Part shown: piece after piece, positions 42,792 through 50,367 of the stretch | Layout of the letters: the number at the start of each line of letters is the position of its first letter | How positions within the stretch are numbered: position 1 is the first letter of the stretch | The notes under the pieces: model-generated | Database searches by the model: none | Told to the model about the DNA's origin: nothing | The model's input: the letters and a program-made list of their open reading frames with translations, nothing else | Position numbers and translations under genes: made by a program | NCBI GenBank assembly: GCA_963764665.1 | Contig: CAVXTL010000016.1 | Coordinates: 3,208-67,207 of the forward strand | From: JACVRW01 sp963764665 | GTDB taxonomy: Bacteria; Actinomycetota; Thermoleophilia; Solirubrobacterales; Thermoleophilaceae | DNA: 64,000 nt | Direction of reading: 5' to 3'

Positions 42792-44117
42792 ATGAAGGGA
42801 GCCTCGACCGGTCGAGGCTATGGCCGGGGCGCGGCGATCCTCTCGGTGGGGATCGGCGCCACCGGGCTGATCACCTTCGCGTACTTCTCACTCGCCAGCC
42901 ACGCGCTCTCCGAGGAGCAGTACGGCGAGGTGGCGCTGCTCTGGTCGGCCATCTTCATCACGGTCTCGGTGCTCTACCGGCCGGTGGAGCAGCTCCTGTC
43001 GCGCACGATCTCGGACCGCGACGCGCGCGGCGTGGAGGGCTCGGATTACCTGCGCGTGGCCGCCACGATCCAGCTCGTGCTCGGCGTGGCCTTCGCGGTG
43101 GTCGCGCTCGTGTTCCGCGCGCCAATCCAGGACGACCTCTTCAACGGGTCCGCCACGCTCTACTGGATCCTGATCGTGGCGGTGCTGGCATACGCCGCCA
43201 GCTACTTCGCCCGCGGGTTCCTCGCGGGCCATCGCTACTTCACGCTCTACGGCGGGCTCGTGCTGATGGAGTCCGTATCGCGCTTTCTGTTCGCGCTCGC
43301 GGTGACAGTCGGCGTGGCGGAGGGCCAGACGGCCGTGGCGCTCGGCATGGCGGCGGCGCCGATCGTGTCGCTCACGGTGGTAGCCCCGGCCCTCGCGCGG
43401 CACCTGACACGCCGCGACCGCGGGCCCTCGCCGGACACGAACGCGCCCGCGATTCCCGACGAGCCGATGGAGCCGGAGTTCACGCTCTCGCACGGCAGCG
43501 GCTTCGCGTTCGCCGTGCTGGGGATCATGCTGGCCGAGCAGACCTTCCTCAATGCGGGGCCGCTGCTCGTGCGGGCCACCGAGGGGGAGCAGGGCGCCGC
43601 GCTGGCGGGCTTCGCCTTCAACGTCCTGCTGCTGGCACGCGCTCCGCTGGTGCTCTTCCAGGCGGTGCAGACCTCGATCCTCCCCCACCTCACGCGCCTC
43701 TGGGTGGGGGCCGGCGGCGCTGTCGACGGCGACGTGGATCCGTTCCGCCGCAGCGTCAACCTCACACTCGCGGCGATCGGCGTGTTCTCCGGCTCGGTCG
43801 CGCTCGTGATGGCGGTGGCGGGACCTCAGCTGATGGGCGTGGTGTTCGGCGGTGACTTCCACTACGACCGCGGCGGCCTGGTGCTCGTGTCGCTGGCGAT
43901 GGGGCTCTACCTGTCCGCCGCGACCGTCAACCAGGCGCTGCTCGCGCAGGGGCGGGCGCGCCAGGCGGCGATGGTCTGGGTGTCTTCGGCAGCCGCGTTC
44001 GTGGCGTTCCTCCTGCTCTCGCCGGTGAACGACCCCGTGCTGTCGGTGGAGGTCGGGCTGCTCGGGGGCGCGGCTGTGCTGTGCACCCTCCTGCTCACGC
44101 TGTACCGTCGCGCCTGA
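42792..44117 (+). CDS. Wzx/MurJ-like polysaccharide flippase
   Basis: 441-aa membrane protein with 12-14 hydrophobic spans, starting GRGYGRGAAILSVGIGATGLITFAYFSLASHALSEEQYG, the pattern of MATE-like oligosaccharide exporters. Gly/Ala-rich spans contain few charges; hydrophilic loops occur at RPVEQLLSRTISDRDARG and in the middle (RRDRGPSPDTNAPAIPDEP). It likely moves a lipid-linked oligosaccharide to the outer face. Last of the GT2-methyltransferase-flippase operon. Confidence 0.83.
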   Translation: MKGASTGRGYGRGAAILSVGIGATGLITFAYFSLASHALSEEQYGEVALLWSAIFITVSVLYRPVEQLLSRTISDRDARGVEGSDYLRVAATIQLVLGVAFAVVALVFRAPIQDDLFNGSATLYWILIVAVLAYAASYFARGFLAGHRYFTLYGGLVLMESVSRFLFALAVTVGVAEGQTAVALGMAAAPIVSLTVVAPALARHLTRRDRGPSPDTNAPAIPDEPMEPEFTLSHGSGFAFAVLGIMLAEQTFLNAGPLLVRATEGEQGAALAGFAFNVLLLARAPLVLFQAVQTSILPHLTRLWVGAGGAVDGDVDPFRRSVNLTLAAIGVFSGSVALVMAVAGPQLMGVVFGGDFHYDRGGLVLVSLAMGLYLSAATVNQALLAQGRARQAAMVWVSSAAAFVAFLLLSPVNDPVLSVEVGLLGGAAVLCTLLLTLYRRA

Positions 44118-44120
44118 CGA

Positions 44121-44846
44121 GTGCCTGAGTTCGTGGTGATCCCAAGCCGCTTCAACGGCCCGCCCGCGAGCGCCAACGGTGGGTATACCTGCGGCGCGCT
44201 GGCCTCCCTGCTGGGGAGCGACGTGGTGCAGGTGTCGCTGCGAACGCCGCCGCCCGTGGGGCGCCCGCTGGCGGTGAGCCATCACGACGGCCGGGTGGAG
44301 CTTCACGACGGCGCCACGCTGGTGGCCGAGGGCGAGGGCTCCGAGCTGCTGCTCGACGTGCCCGAGCCCGTGCATCCCGACGTCGCCCGGGCCGCATCGG
44401 AGGCCGGGCGCCGGAAGTGGACGGTCGAGCACCCCTTCCCGACCTGTGTGGTGTGCGGGCCCGATCGCGAGGCCGGCGACGGCTACCGCATCTTCCCGGG
44501 AGCGCTGCCGGGAACGGACGGGCTGTTCGCCGCCGACTGGACACCCGACGAGTCGCTTTCGGACGGCGAGGGGCGCGTCCGGCCCGAGTGCGTGTGGGGC
44601 GCGCTCGACTGTCCCACGAGCGCGCCCGTGGCGAACTTCGGCGAGGGGCCGGCGATGGTGCTGGCGCGCCTCACCGCGCGGATCGGCTGCGATGTGCGCG
44701 CCGGCGAGCGCCACGCGCTGGTGTCGTGGCCACTCGAGGTGGACGGCCGCAAGCGCCACGCGGCATGCGCGCTGTTCGACGAGACCGGGCGCCTGCTGTG
44801 CGCCTCGCGGGCGCTCTGGATCGAGTTGCGCGAGACCCCGGCATGA
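44121..44846 (+). CDS. uncharacterised hotdog/thioesterase-like protein with CVVCG motif
   Basis: 241 aa, GTG start 3 nt after the flippase stop. Segments RFNGPPASANGGYTCGALAS and VQVSLRTPPPVGRPLAV resemble the first half of thioesterase-like hotdog proteins, and a second half begins at RPECVWGALDCPTSAPV. Between them is HPFPTCVVCGPDREAGDGYRIFPG, with a CxxC that may bind metal. There are no recognisable catalytic residues. I know no assigned function. Confidence 0.6.
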   Translation: MPEFVVIPSRFNGPPASANGGYTCGALASLLGSDVVQVSLRTPPPVGRPLAVSHHDGRVELHDGATLVAEGEGSELLLDVPEPVHPDVARAASEAGRRKWTVEHPFPTCVVCGPDREAGDGYRIFPGALPGTDGLFAADWTPDESLSDGEGRVRPECVWGALDCPTSAPVANFGEGPAMVLARLTARIGCDVRAGERHALVSWPLEVDGRKRHAACALFDETGRLLCASRALWIELRETPA

Positions 44847-44855
44847 GCCCTTGCT

Positions 44856-44875
44856 TTGACATACAGCCTGTATGT
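44856..44875 (+). promoter_or_regulatory. TTGACA with overlapping ACATACA-GCC-TGTATGT operator
   Basis: TTGACA (44856-44861) runs into the inverted repeat ACATACA GCC TGTATGT (44859-44875), the ATACA-n-TGTAT form typical of TetR-family operators. It lies 17 nt before the GTG start of the molybdopterin gene, so a repressor here would block its transcription. A TATGAT at 44875 is a possible -10 but with too short a spacer, so the exact promoter is uncertain. Confidence 0.6.
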
Positions 44876-44892
44876 ATGATGCTCCGGTCCAC

Positions 44893-47151
44893 GTGAGCGA
44901 ACGCATACACCACCGGACCTGCCCGTTCTGCGAAGCCACCTGCGGGCTCGAGGTCACGCTCGACGGCGACCGGGTCACGGCGGTGCGCGGCGACCGCGAG
45001 GACGTGTTCAGCGGCGGCTTCATCTGCCCCAAGGCGCACGGGCTCAAGGAGCTCCACGAGGACCCGGACCGGCTGACCACCCCGATGATCCGGCGCGACG
45101 GCGAGCTGCGCGAGGCCACCTGGGACGAGGCCTTCGATGAGATCGACCGCCGCCTCTCCCCCATCCTCGAGGCGCACGGCCGGAACGCCGCGGCCGTGTA
45201 CATCGGGAACCCCACGGCCCACAACCTCTCGTTCCTCTCCTACAACCCGGTGCTGCTCCGGGCGCTCGGCTCGCAGAACGTCTACACCGCCAGCACCGTG
45301 GACCAGATGCCCAAGCAGGTCTCGGCCGGCCTCATGTTCGGCCATCTGCTGAGCGTGCCCGTGCCGGACCTGGACCGCTGCGACCACCTGCTGATGCTCG
45401 GCGCCAACCCGCTCGTGTCGAACGGCAGCCTGCTCACCGCGCCCAACATGCGCGGCCGCCTGCGAGGGATCCGCGAGCGCGGCGGCAAGGTCGTGGTGGT
45501 GGACCCGCGCAGGACCCGTACCGCCGACGAGGCCGACGAGCACCACTTCATCCGGCCCGGCGGCGACGCCCTGCTGCTCGCCGCCATGGCGTGCACCCTC
45601 GTGGAGGAGTCGCTGGTGGACGTGGGGCCGCTGGCGGAGCACTGCGAGGGCCTCGAGGAGCTCTGCGAGCTGGTGCTCGACTACACGCCCGAGGAGGTGG
45701 CGCCGGCCACGGGCATCGCCGCCGAGGACATCAGGCGCATGGCACGCGAGCTGGCCCGCGCCGAACGTGCCGCGGTGTACGCCCGCATCGGCACCACCAC
45801 CCAGGAGTTCGGCACGCACGCGAGCTGGCTCGTGGACGTTCTCAACGTGCTCACGGGCAACCTGGACCGCGAGGGCGGGGCGATGTTCACGCTCGCCGCG
45901 GCCGGCCAGCGCAACTCGAACGGCACCCCCGGCCAGGGACGCGGCGTACGTCTGGGCCGGTGGCAGAGCCGGGTCCGCGGGCTCGGCGAGGCGTTCGGCG
46001 AACTGCCGGTGGCCTGCCTGGCCGAGGAGATCGACACGCCCGGCGAGGGCCAGGTGCGCGCGCTGATCACGATGGCGGGCAACCCGGTGGTGTCCACGCC
46101 GAACAGCGGGCGCCTCGAGCAGGCGGTCGAGGGACTCGAGTTCATGCTGGCGGTCGACATCTACGTGAACGAGACGACGCGCCATGCGGACGTGATCCTC
46201 CCCGGCCCGGGACCGCTCGCCAAGTCCCACTACGACCTCGCGCTCTACCAGCTCGCGGCGCGCAGCGTGGCGAACTACTCGCCGCCCGCGCTCGAGTACG
46301 ACGGCCCCGCGGAATGGGAGGTGCTCCTCAGGCTCGCGGGCGTGGTCTCGGGCCAGGGCCCCGACGCCGACGTGGATGCGCTCGACCGGCTCGTGATCGA
46401 CACCCTGATAGGCCGCGAGCTGGCCGACCCCCATTCGCGCGTCGCCGGGCGCGAAGCCGGCGAGCTGCTCGAGGAGCTCGAGCCGCGCCGCGGACCGGAG
46501 CGGATGCTCGACTTCATGCTTCGCGCCGGACCGTTCGGCGACGGCTTCGGCGCCGATCCCGACGGCCTCACGCTTGACGTGCTCGAGCGCAACCCGCACG
46601 GAGTGGACCTCGGTCCCCACCGCCCGCGGATACCCGAGGTGCTCCGCACGCCGTCCGGCAAGATCGAGCTCGTGCCGGAGGCGATCGTGGCCGACCTTCC
46701 GCGCCTGGCCGCCGCGATGGAACGGCGCCAGAACGGCGGCATGGTCCTGATCGGGCGCCGCCAGCTGCGCTCGAACAACTCGTGGATGCACAACCTGCCG
46801 GCGCTCGTGAAGGGCAAGGACCGCTGCACGATGCTGATGCACCCCGACGACGCCACTCGCCTCGGCCTCGTGGACGGCGGCACGGCGCTGGTGAGCTCGG
46901 CCGCCGGCGAGCTGGAGGCGCCCGTGGAGCTCACCGACGAGGTGATGCCCGGCGTGGTGTCGATCCCGCACGGCTGGGGCCACTCCGCCCCGGGCACGCA
47001 GCTCAGCGTGGCCAGCGAGCACGCCGGCGTGAACAGCAACCTCCTGGCCGACGAGACGCTGGTGGAGCCGCTCTCCGGCAACGCGATCCTGAACGGGATC
47101 CCGGTCGAGGTCGTGCCGGCGCCGGTGCCGGCCGTAGCTCAGATCGGCTGA
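44893..47151 (+). CDS. molybdopterin oxidoreductase (formate dehydrogenase-like)
   Basis: 752 aa, DMSO-reductase family. The N-terminal iron-sulfur site is Cys10, Cys13, Cys17 and Cys45 (CPFCEATC, FICPKAHG); Mo-bis-PGD binding elements follow (LMLGANPLVSN, VVVDPRRTRTADEADEHHFIRPGGDALLL) and the C-terminal cap domain (SIPHGWGHSAPGTQLSV). The region where formate dehydrogenases carry the Cys/Sec ligand reads YTASTVDQMPKQ with no cysteine. There is no Tat signal, so it is cytoplasmic. The start is the GTG at 44893; the ATG at 44872 lies inside the operator. No electron-transfer partner gene is adjacent. Confidence 0.83.
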   Translation: MSERIHHRTCPFCEATCGLEVTLDGDRVTAVRGDREDVFSGGFICPKAHGLKELHEDPDRLTTPMIRRDGELREATWDEAFDEIDRRLSPILEAHGRNAAAVYIGNPTAHNLSFLSYNPVLLRALGSQNVYTASTVDQMPKQVSAGLMFGHLLSVPVPDLDRCDHLLMLGANPLVSNGSLLTAPNMRGRLRGIRERGGKVVVVDPRRTRTADEADEHHFIRPGGDALLLAAMACTLVEESLVDVGPLAEHCEGLEELCELVLDYTPEEVAPATGIAAEDIRRMARELARAERAAVYARIGTTTQEFGTHASWLVDVLNVLTGNLDREGGAMFTLAAAGQRNSNGTPGQGRGVRLGRWQSRVRGLGEAFGELPVACLAEEIDTPGEGQVRALITMAGNPVVSTPNSGRLEQAVEGLEFMLAVDIYVNETTRHADVILPGPGPLAKSHYDLALYQLAARSVANYSPPALEYDGPAEWEVLLRLAGVVSGQGPDADVDALDRLVIDTLIGRELADPHSRVAGREAGELLEELEPRRGPERMLDFMLRAGPFGDGFGADPDGLTLDVLERNPHGVDLGPHRPRIPEVLRTPSGKIELVPEAIVADLPRLAAAMERRQNGGMVLIGRRQLRSNNSWMHNLPALVKGKDRCTMLMHPDDATRLGLVDGGTALVSSAAGELEAPVELTDEVMPGVVSIPHGWGHSAPGTQLSVASEHAGVNSNLLADETLVEPLSGNAILNGIPVEVVPAPVPAVAQIG

Positions 47152-47375
47152 AGCATCGACGAGCCGCAGTTGCGGCACTCGGCGTCAGCCGTGTCCGACA
47201 TCCGCGCGATCGTCGAGTGGGCGCCGCAGTTCGGGCACCCCGACCTCAGCTCGAAGCGGCGCAGGCAGTTGACGCACCGGTAGCGACCCGCCAGGTTGGT
47301 GCCGCGCAGCGCGGGCTCTCCGCAGGAGGGACATTGCGGCCCGGTGCGGGCGGTTTCGTCGACGGCCGCGGGCAT
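47139..47375 (-). CDS. small zinc-ribbon protein
   Basis: 78 aa with four CxxC pairs (CPSC, CVNC, CPNC, CRNC), enough for two zinc ribbons; the last begins AECRNCGSSMLQPI. Similar to rubredoxin-like or DNA-directed polymerase-type zinc ribbons but with no assigned function. The start is the ATG at 47375, preceded by GGGAGAG; the frame is open upstream into fmt. It lies 39 nt after fmt on the same strand and overlaps the convergent Mo-enzyme gene by 13 nt. Confidence 0.75.
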   Translation of the reverse strand: MPAAVDETARTGPQCPSCGEPALRGTNLAGRYRCVNCLRRFELRSGCPNCGAHSTIARMSDTADAECRNCGSSMLQPI

Positions 47376-47413
47376 CTCAGCTCTCCCACAACCGTAACCG
47401 CTCGGCAGCCGGC

Positions 47414-48316
47414 TCAGCCGACAATGGCCGCGCCATGCCCGCGGAGATAGTCGCCGGCGCTCATGGGGCGGCCCCCCGCCGGCTGCACCTCGATCAGCTC
47501 GAGCGCACCGGACGAGGTGCCCAGCAGCAGCCGGTCGTCCCTCGCCGCCAGCCTGCCCTCCTCGATGTCTGCGCCGTCTGCGGCCAGACCCACCCGCCGT
47601 ATCCCGAGGCGCTCGTCGGGCCCCAACGGCAGGAAGGCGCCGATGTGCGGCGTGAGGGCGCGCACGCGGCGCTCCAGCTCCTGCGCTGACCGCGCGGGGT
47701 CGAGCTGCCGGTCGGCGGGGCCGATCTTCTCGGCGTAGCTCACCCCTTGGTCGGACTGCTCGCGCCACGTCGGCGGAGCGTCGAGCGCTTCCACGAGCAG
47801 CTCCCCCGCGAGCACTGCCAGCCGGGCGGCGAGCTCGCCGTAGTCGTCGTCGGAGCGGATCGGCTCACCGCGCTGGAGGCCGATCGGGCCCGCGTCGAGC
47901 TCGGCGGCGAGCCTCATGATGGTCACGCCGGTCTCCTCGTCGCCCGCCTCGATCGCCCGCTCCACGGGAGCCGCGCCCCGCCAGCGCGGCAGCAGCGACG
48001 GATGGACGTTCACGAACTCGTGATCCGAGAGCAGCGGATCCTTGATCAGCGCCCCGTACGCACAGATGGGAAGCGCCTCGGGCTCGAGCGCGGCGATCCG
48101 CTCACGCGACTCCTCGGCGTTCACGTCGTCCGGCTGGAAGGTCTCGATGCCGAGCCGGGCCGCGGCCTCGGCCACCGGCGGCGCCGTCAGCTTGCGTCCC
48201 CTCCCCCGCGGGCGATCCGGGCGTGTGATCACCAGCTGGGGGCGGTGCGGGCTGAGCGCCAGACGGCCCAGCACCTCCGCCGCGAACTCCGAGGTTCCGA
48301 GGAAGACGGTGCGCAT
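47414..48316 (-). CDS. fmt: methionyl-tRNA formyltransferase
   Basis: Formylates initiator Met-tRNA. 300 aa with MRTVFLGTSEFAAEVL at the N terminus, the formyl-transfer motif VNVHPSLLPRWRGAAP (Asn, His) and ELDAGPIG (Asp), plus the C-terminal OB-like domain ending SAGDYLRGHG. The ATG at 48316 is 8 nt from a TAGGCT box. In many genomes def is its neighbour; here def is 8 kb away behind the glycolate operon. Confidence 0.96.
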   Translation of the reverse strand: MRTVFLGTSEFAAEVLGRLALSPHRPQLVITRPDRPRGRGRKLTAPPVAEAAARLGIETFQPDDVNAEESRERIAALEPEALPICAYGALIKDPLLSDHEFVNVHPSLLPRWRGAAPVERAIEAGDEETGVTIMRLAAELDAGPIGLQRGEPIRSDDDYGELAARLAVLAGELLVEALDAPPTWREQSDQGVSYAEKIGPADRQLDPARSAQELERRVRALTPHIGAFLPLGPDERLGIRRVGLAADGADIEEGRLAARDDRLLLGTSSGALELIEVQPAGGRPMSAGDYLRGHGAAIVG

Positions 48317-48324
48317 CCGGCGCC

Positions 48325-48330
48325 AGCCTA
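48325..48330 (-). promoter_or_regulatory. TAGGCT -10-like box before fmt
   Basis: TAnnnT hexamer 8 nt before the ATG of fmt, no ribosome site. Confidence 0.45.
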
Positions 48331-48350
48331 GAGGCAGGGGCCCAGGGCAG

Positions 48351-48592
48351 TGGGCTTGCGTTCCGGCAGCGATCACCGTTCGAGCTCGCAAGCTCACTCG
48401 TCCGGTAACCGCCGCCGTCACCGCCCCTGCCCCACACGGCCGGCAGACGCTGTTCTTGTTTGCTTAAGCAAAAAACAAACCGCCCGTACCACCGGGCCAG
48501 CGCGTGCCGGGCGGGGGCGGCGACGGCTGTCGATTACCGAACGAGCAAGCGAAGCGCGCGAGAGCGGTGATTGACGCCGGAGCGCAAGCCCA
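48351..48592. repeat. imperfect inverted repeat of about 75-nt arms (repeat B)
   Basis: The left arm 48351-48428 read in reverse complement aligns with the right arm 48510-48592: GGCGGtGACGGC against GGCGGcGACGGC, TTACCGgACGAG against TTACCGaACGAG, and CGGTGATnnnnGCCGGAnCG ending in CAAGCCCA. A 19-mer GACGCCGGAGCGCAAGCCC (48573-48591) is repeated with one change at 48601-48619. The arms flank an AT-rich palindrome. A shorter copy lies at 28664. It may be a MITE-like or cruciform-forming element. Confidence 0.7.
48459..48472. promoter_or_regulatory. AT-rich 14-bp palindrome TTTGCTTAAGCAAA
   Basis: Perfect palindrome flanked by TTG and AAACAA, standing out in a GC-rich region. It lies 216 nt upstream of the permease start and near the centre of the inverted repeat. 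GntR-family regulators of glycolate and lactate operons bind comparable symmetric sites, but the assignment is inference; no regulator gene is nearby. Confidence 0.45.
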
Positions 48593-48687
48593 CCGCCCTG
48601 GACGCCGGAGCGCGAGCCCTCCGCCCCGGTCGGTTTCCCCGGCGCCCGATCGGGGCAAACCATCGGCGAGCAACGAGGGAGGAACAG

Positions 48688-50367
48688 TTGTATACGCAGG
48701 ACTTCGACCCGGTATCGGACTCGCTTGGGCTGACCGCGATCTTCGCCGTACTGCCTGTGTTGACGCTGTTCGTCCTGTTGGGCGGGCTCCGGATGAAGGC
48801 GCAGTGGGCGGCGCTGATATCGCTCGGCGTAGCGATGCTGGTCGCGGCGATCGTCTACGGCATGCCCGCGGGTCAGACGCTGCTCTCGGCGTCCGAAGGG
48901 GCCACCTTCGGCCTGTTCCCGATCATGTGGATCGTCATAGCGGCGATCTGGGTCTACAACATGACCGTCGAGACCGGCCACTTCGCCGTGCTCAGACGCT
49001 CGTTCGGCGCGATCTCGGACGACCAGCGCGTGCAGGCCGTGATCGTGGCGTTCTGCTTCGGTGCTCTCCTCGAGGCGCTCGCCGGCTTCGGCACCCCCGT
49101 GGCCATCACCGCGGTGATGCTGATCGCGCTCGGCTTCCAGCCGATGAAGGCCGCCGCCGTCGCGCTCGTGGCCAACACCGCCCCGGTCGCCTTCGGCGCG
49201 ATCGCCACGCCGATCATCACGCTGGCCGAGGTCACCGAGCTGCCCAAGGACGACCTCGGCGCGATGGTCGGCCGCCAGACGCCGGTGCTGGCGCTGATCG
49301 TGCCCCTGATCCTCGTGTACATGGTCGACGGCCGGCGCGGCGTACGCCAGGTCTGGCCGGTGGCCGTGCTCGGCGGCGTGTCGTTCGCGGTCGGCCAGTT
49401 CCTCTGCGCGAACTACTTCTCGGTGGAGCTCACAGACATCGTCGCGTCGCTCCTCGCGACGGGCTCGATCGTCGCCTTCCTGCGGGTGTGGTCGCCGTCC
49501 GAGCCGCTGCTCGGCGACGGCGACGGGCGCTTCTCCCAGCCGGCCGTGGCCGGCGGGTCGACGCACTCCCCCGAGCTCGAACGCGAGATCGCTCGCCGCG
49601 ACGACGGCCGGCGTGACTCCGCCGGGGACGTGGCCAAGGCCTACGCGCCCTACGCGATCATCATCGCCGTCTTCTCGATCGCGCAGATCCCGGCGGTGAA
49701 GGACGCCCTTGCAGAGTCGCCCTGGACCACCACGTTCGAGTGGCCCGGCCTCGACGTGGTGACGCCGGACGGCGAGCCGCTCTCGAGCCTCACCTTCAAC
49801 CTCAACTGGCTGCCCGCCACCGGCACCCTGATGTTGATCTCGGGACTCATCACGATGGGTGTGCTCGGCGTATCGCCCGGACGCGCGCTCGAGACGTTCA
49901 CGAAGACGCTCGACCAGCTCAAGTGGGCGATCCTCACGGTGGCCGCCGTGCTCGGGCTTGCCTACGTGATGAACCAGTCCGGCCAGACGGTGACGCTCGG
50001 ACTCTGGGCGGCGGGCGCCGGCGGGTTCTTCGCGTTCCTGTCCGCGCTGATCGGCTGGCTGGGCGTGGCGGTGACCGGCTCCGACACCTCGTCGAACGCC
50101 CTGTTCGGTGCGCTCCAGGTAACCGCTGCCGAGGATGCGGGCATCTCGACGACGCTCCTGGCGGCCGCCAACAGCTCCGGGGGCGTGCTCGGCAAGATGG
50201 TCTCGCCGCAGAACCTGGCCATCGGCGCCGCGGCCGTGGGCCTGGCGGGCAAGGAGGGCGACCTCTTCCGTAAGGTCCTGGGCTGGAGCCTCGTGCTCGT
50301 CCTGCTCATGTGCGTGCTCGTCTACCTCCAGTCCACGCCGGTCCTCGATTGGATGGTCGTGGAGTGA
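48688..50367 (+). CDS. L-lactate/glycolate permease, LctP family
   Basis: 559-aa integral membrane protein with 13-14 spans: LTAIFAVLPVLTLFVLLGGL, the conserved FGALLEALAGFGTPVAITAVMLIALGF and VTGSDTSSNALFGALQ, all LctP signatures. This family includes LldP and the glycolate permease GlcA; the following glycolate oxidase genes favour glycolate (or lactate) uptake. The start is a TTG at 48688 preceded by AGGGAGGA, far better than the longer open frame. The stop overlaps glcD by 4 nt. Confidence 0.9.
   Translation: MYTQDFDPVSDSLGLTAIFAVLPVLTLFVLLGGLRMKAQWAALISLGVAMLVAAIVYGMPAGQTLLSASEGATFGLFPIMWIVIAAIWVYNMTVETGHFAVLRRSFGAISDDQRVQAVIVAFCFGALLEALAGFGTPVAITAVMLIALGFQPMKAAAVALVANTAPVAFGAIATPIITLAEVTELPKDDLGAMVGRQTPVLALIVPLILVYMVDGRRGVRQVWPVAVLGGVSFAVGQFLCANYFSVELTDIVASLLATGSIVAFLRVWSPSEPLLGDGDGRFSQPAVAGGSTHSPELEREIARRDDGRRDSAGDVAKAYAPYAIIIAVFSIAQIPAVKDALAESPWTTTFEWPGLDVVTPDGEPLSSLTFNLNWLPATGTLMLISGLITMGVLGVSPGRALETFTKTLDQLKWAILTVAAVLGLAYVMNQSGQTVTLGLWAAGAGGFFAFLSALIGWLGVAVTGSDTSSNALFGALQVTAAEDAGISTTLLAAANSSGGVLGKMVSPQNLAIGAAAVGLAGKEGDLFRKVLGWSLVLVLLMCVLVYLQSTPVLDWMVVE

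Larger units (their letters stand above)
48317..48687. other. 371-bp intergenic region between fmt and the glycolate operon
   Basis: No gene. It contains the fmt promoter box, the large imperfect inverted repeat at 48351-48592, the AT-rich palindrome at 48459-48472, a repeated 19-mer, and the leader with the ribosome site GGGAGGA of the permease gene. Confidence 0.7.
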
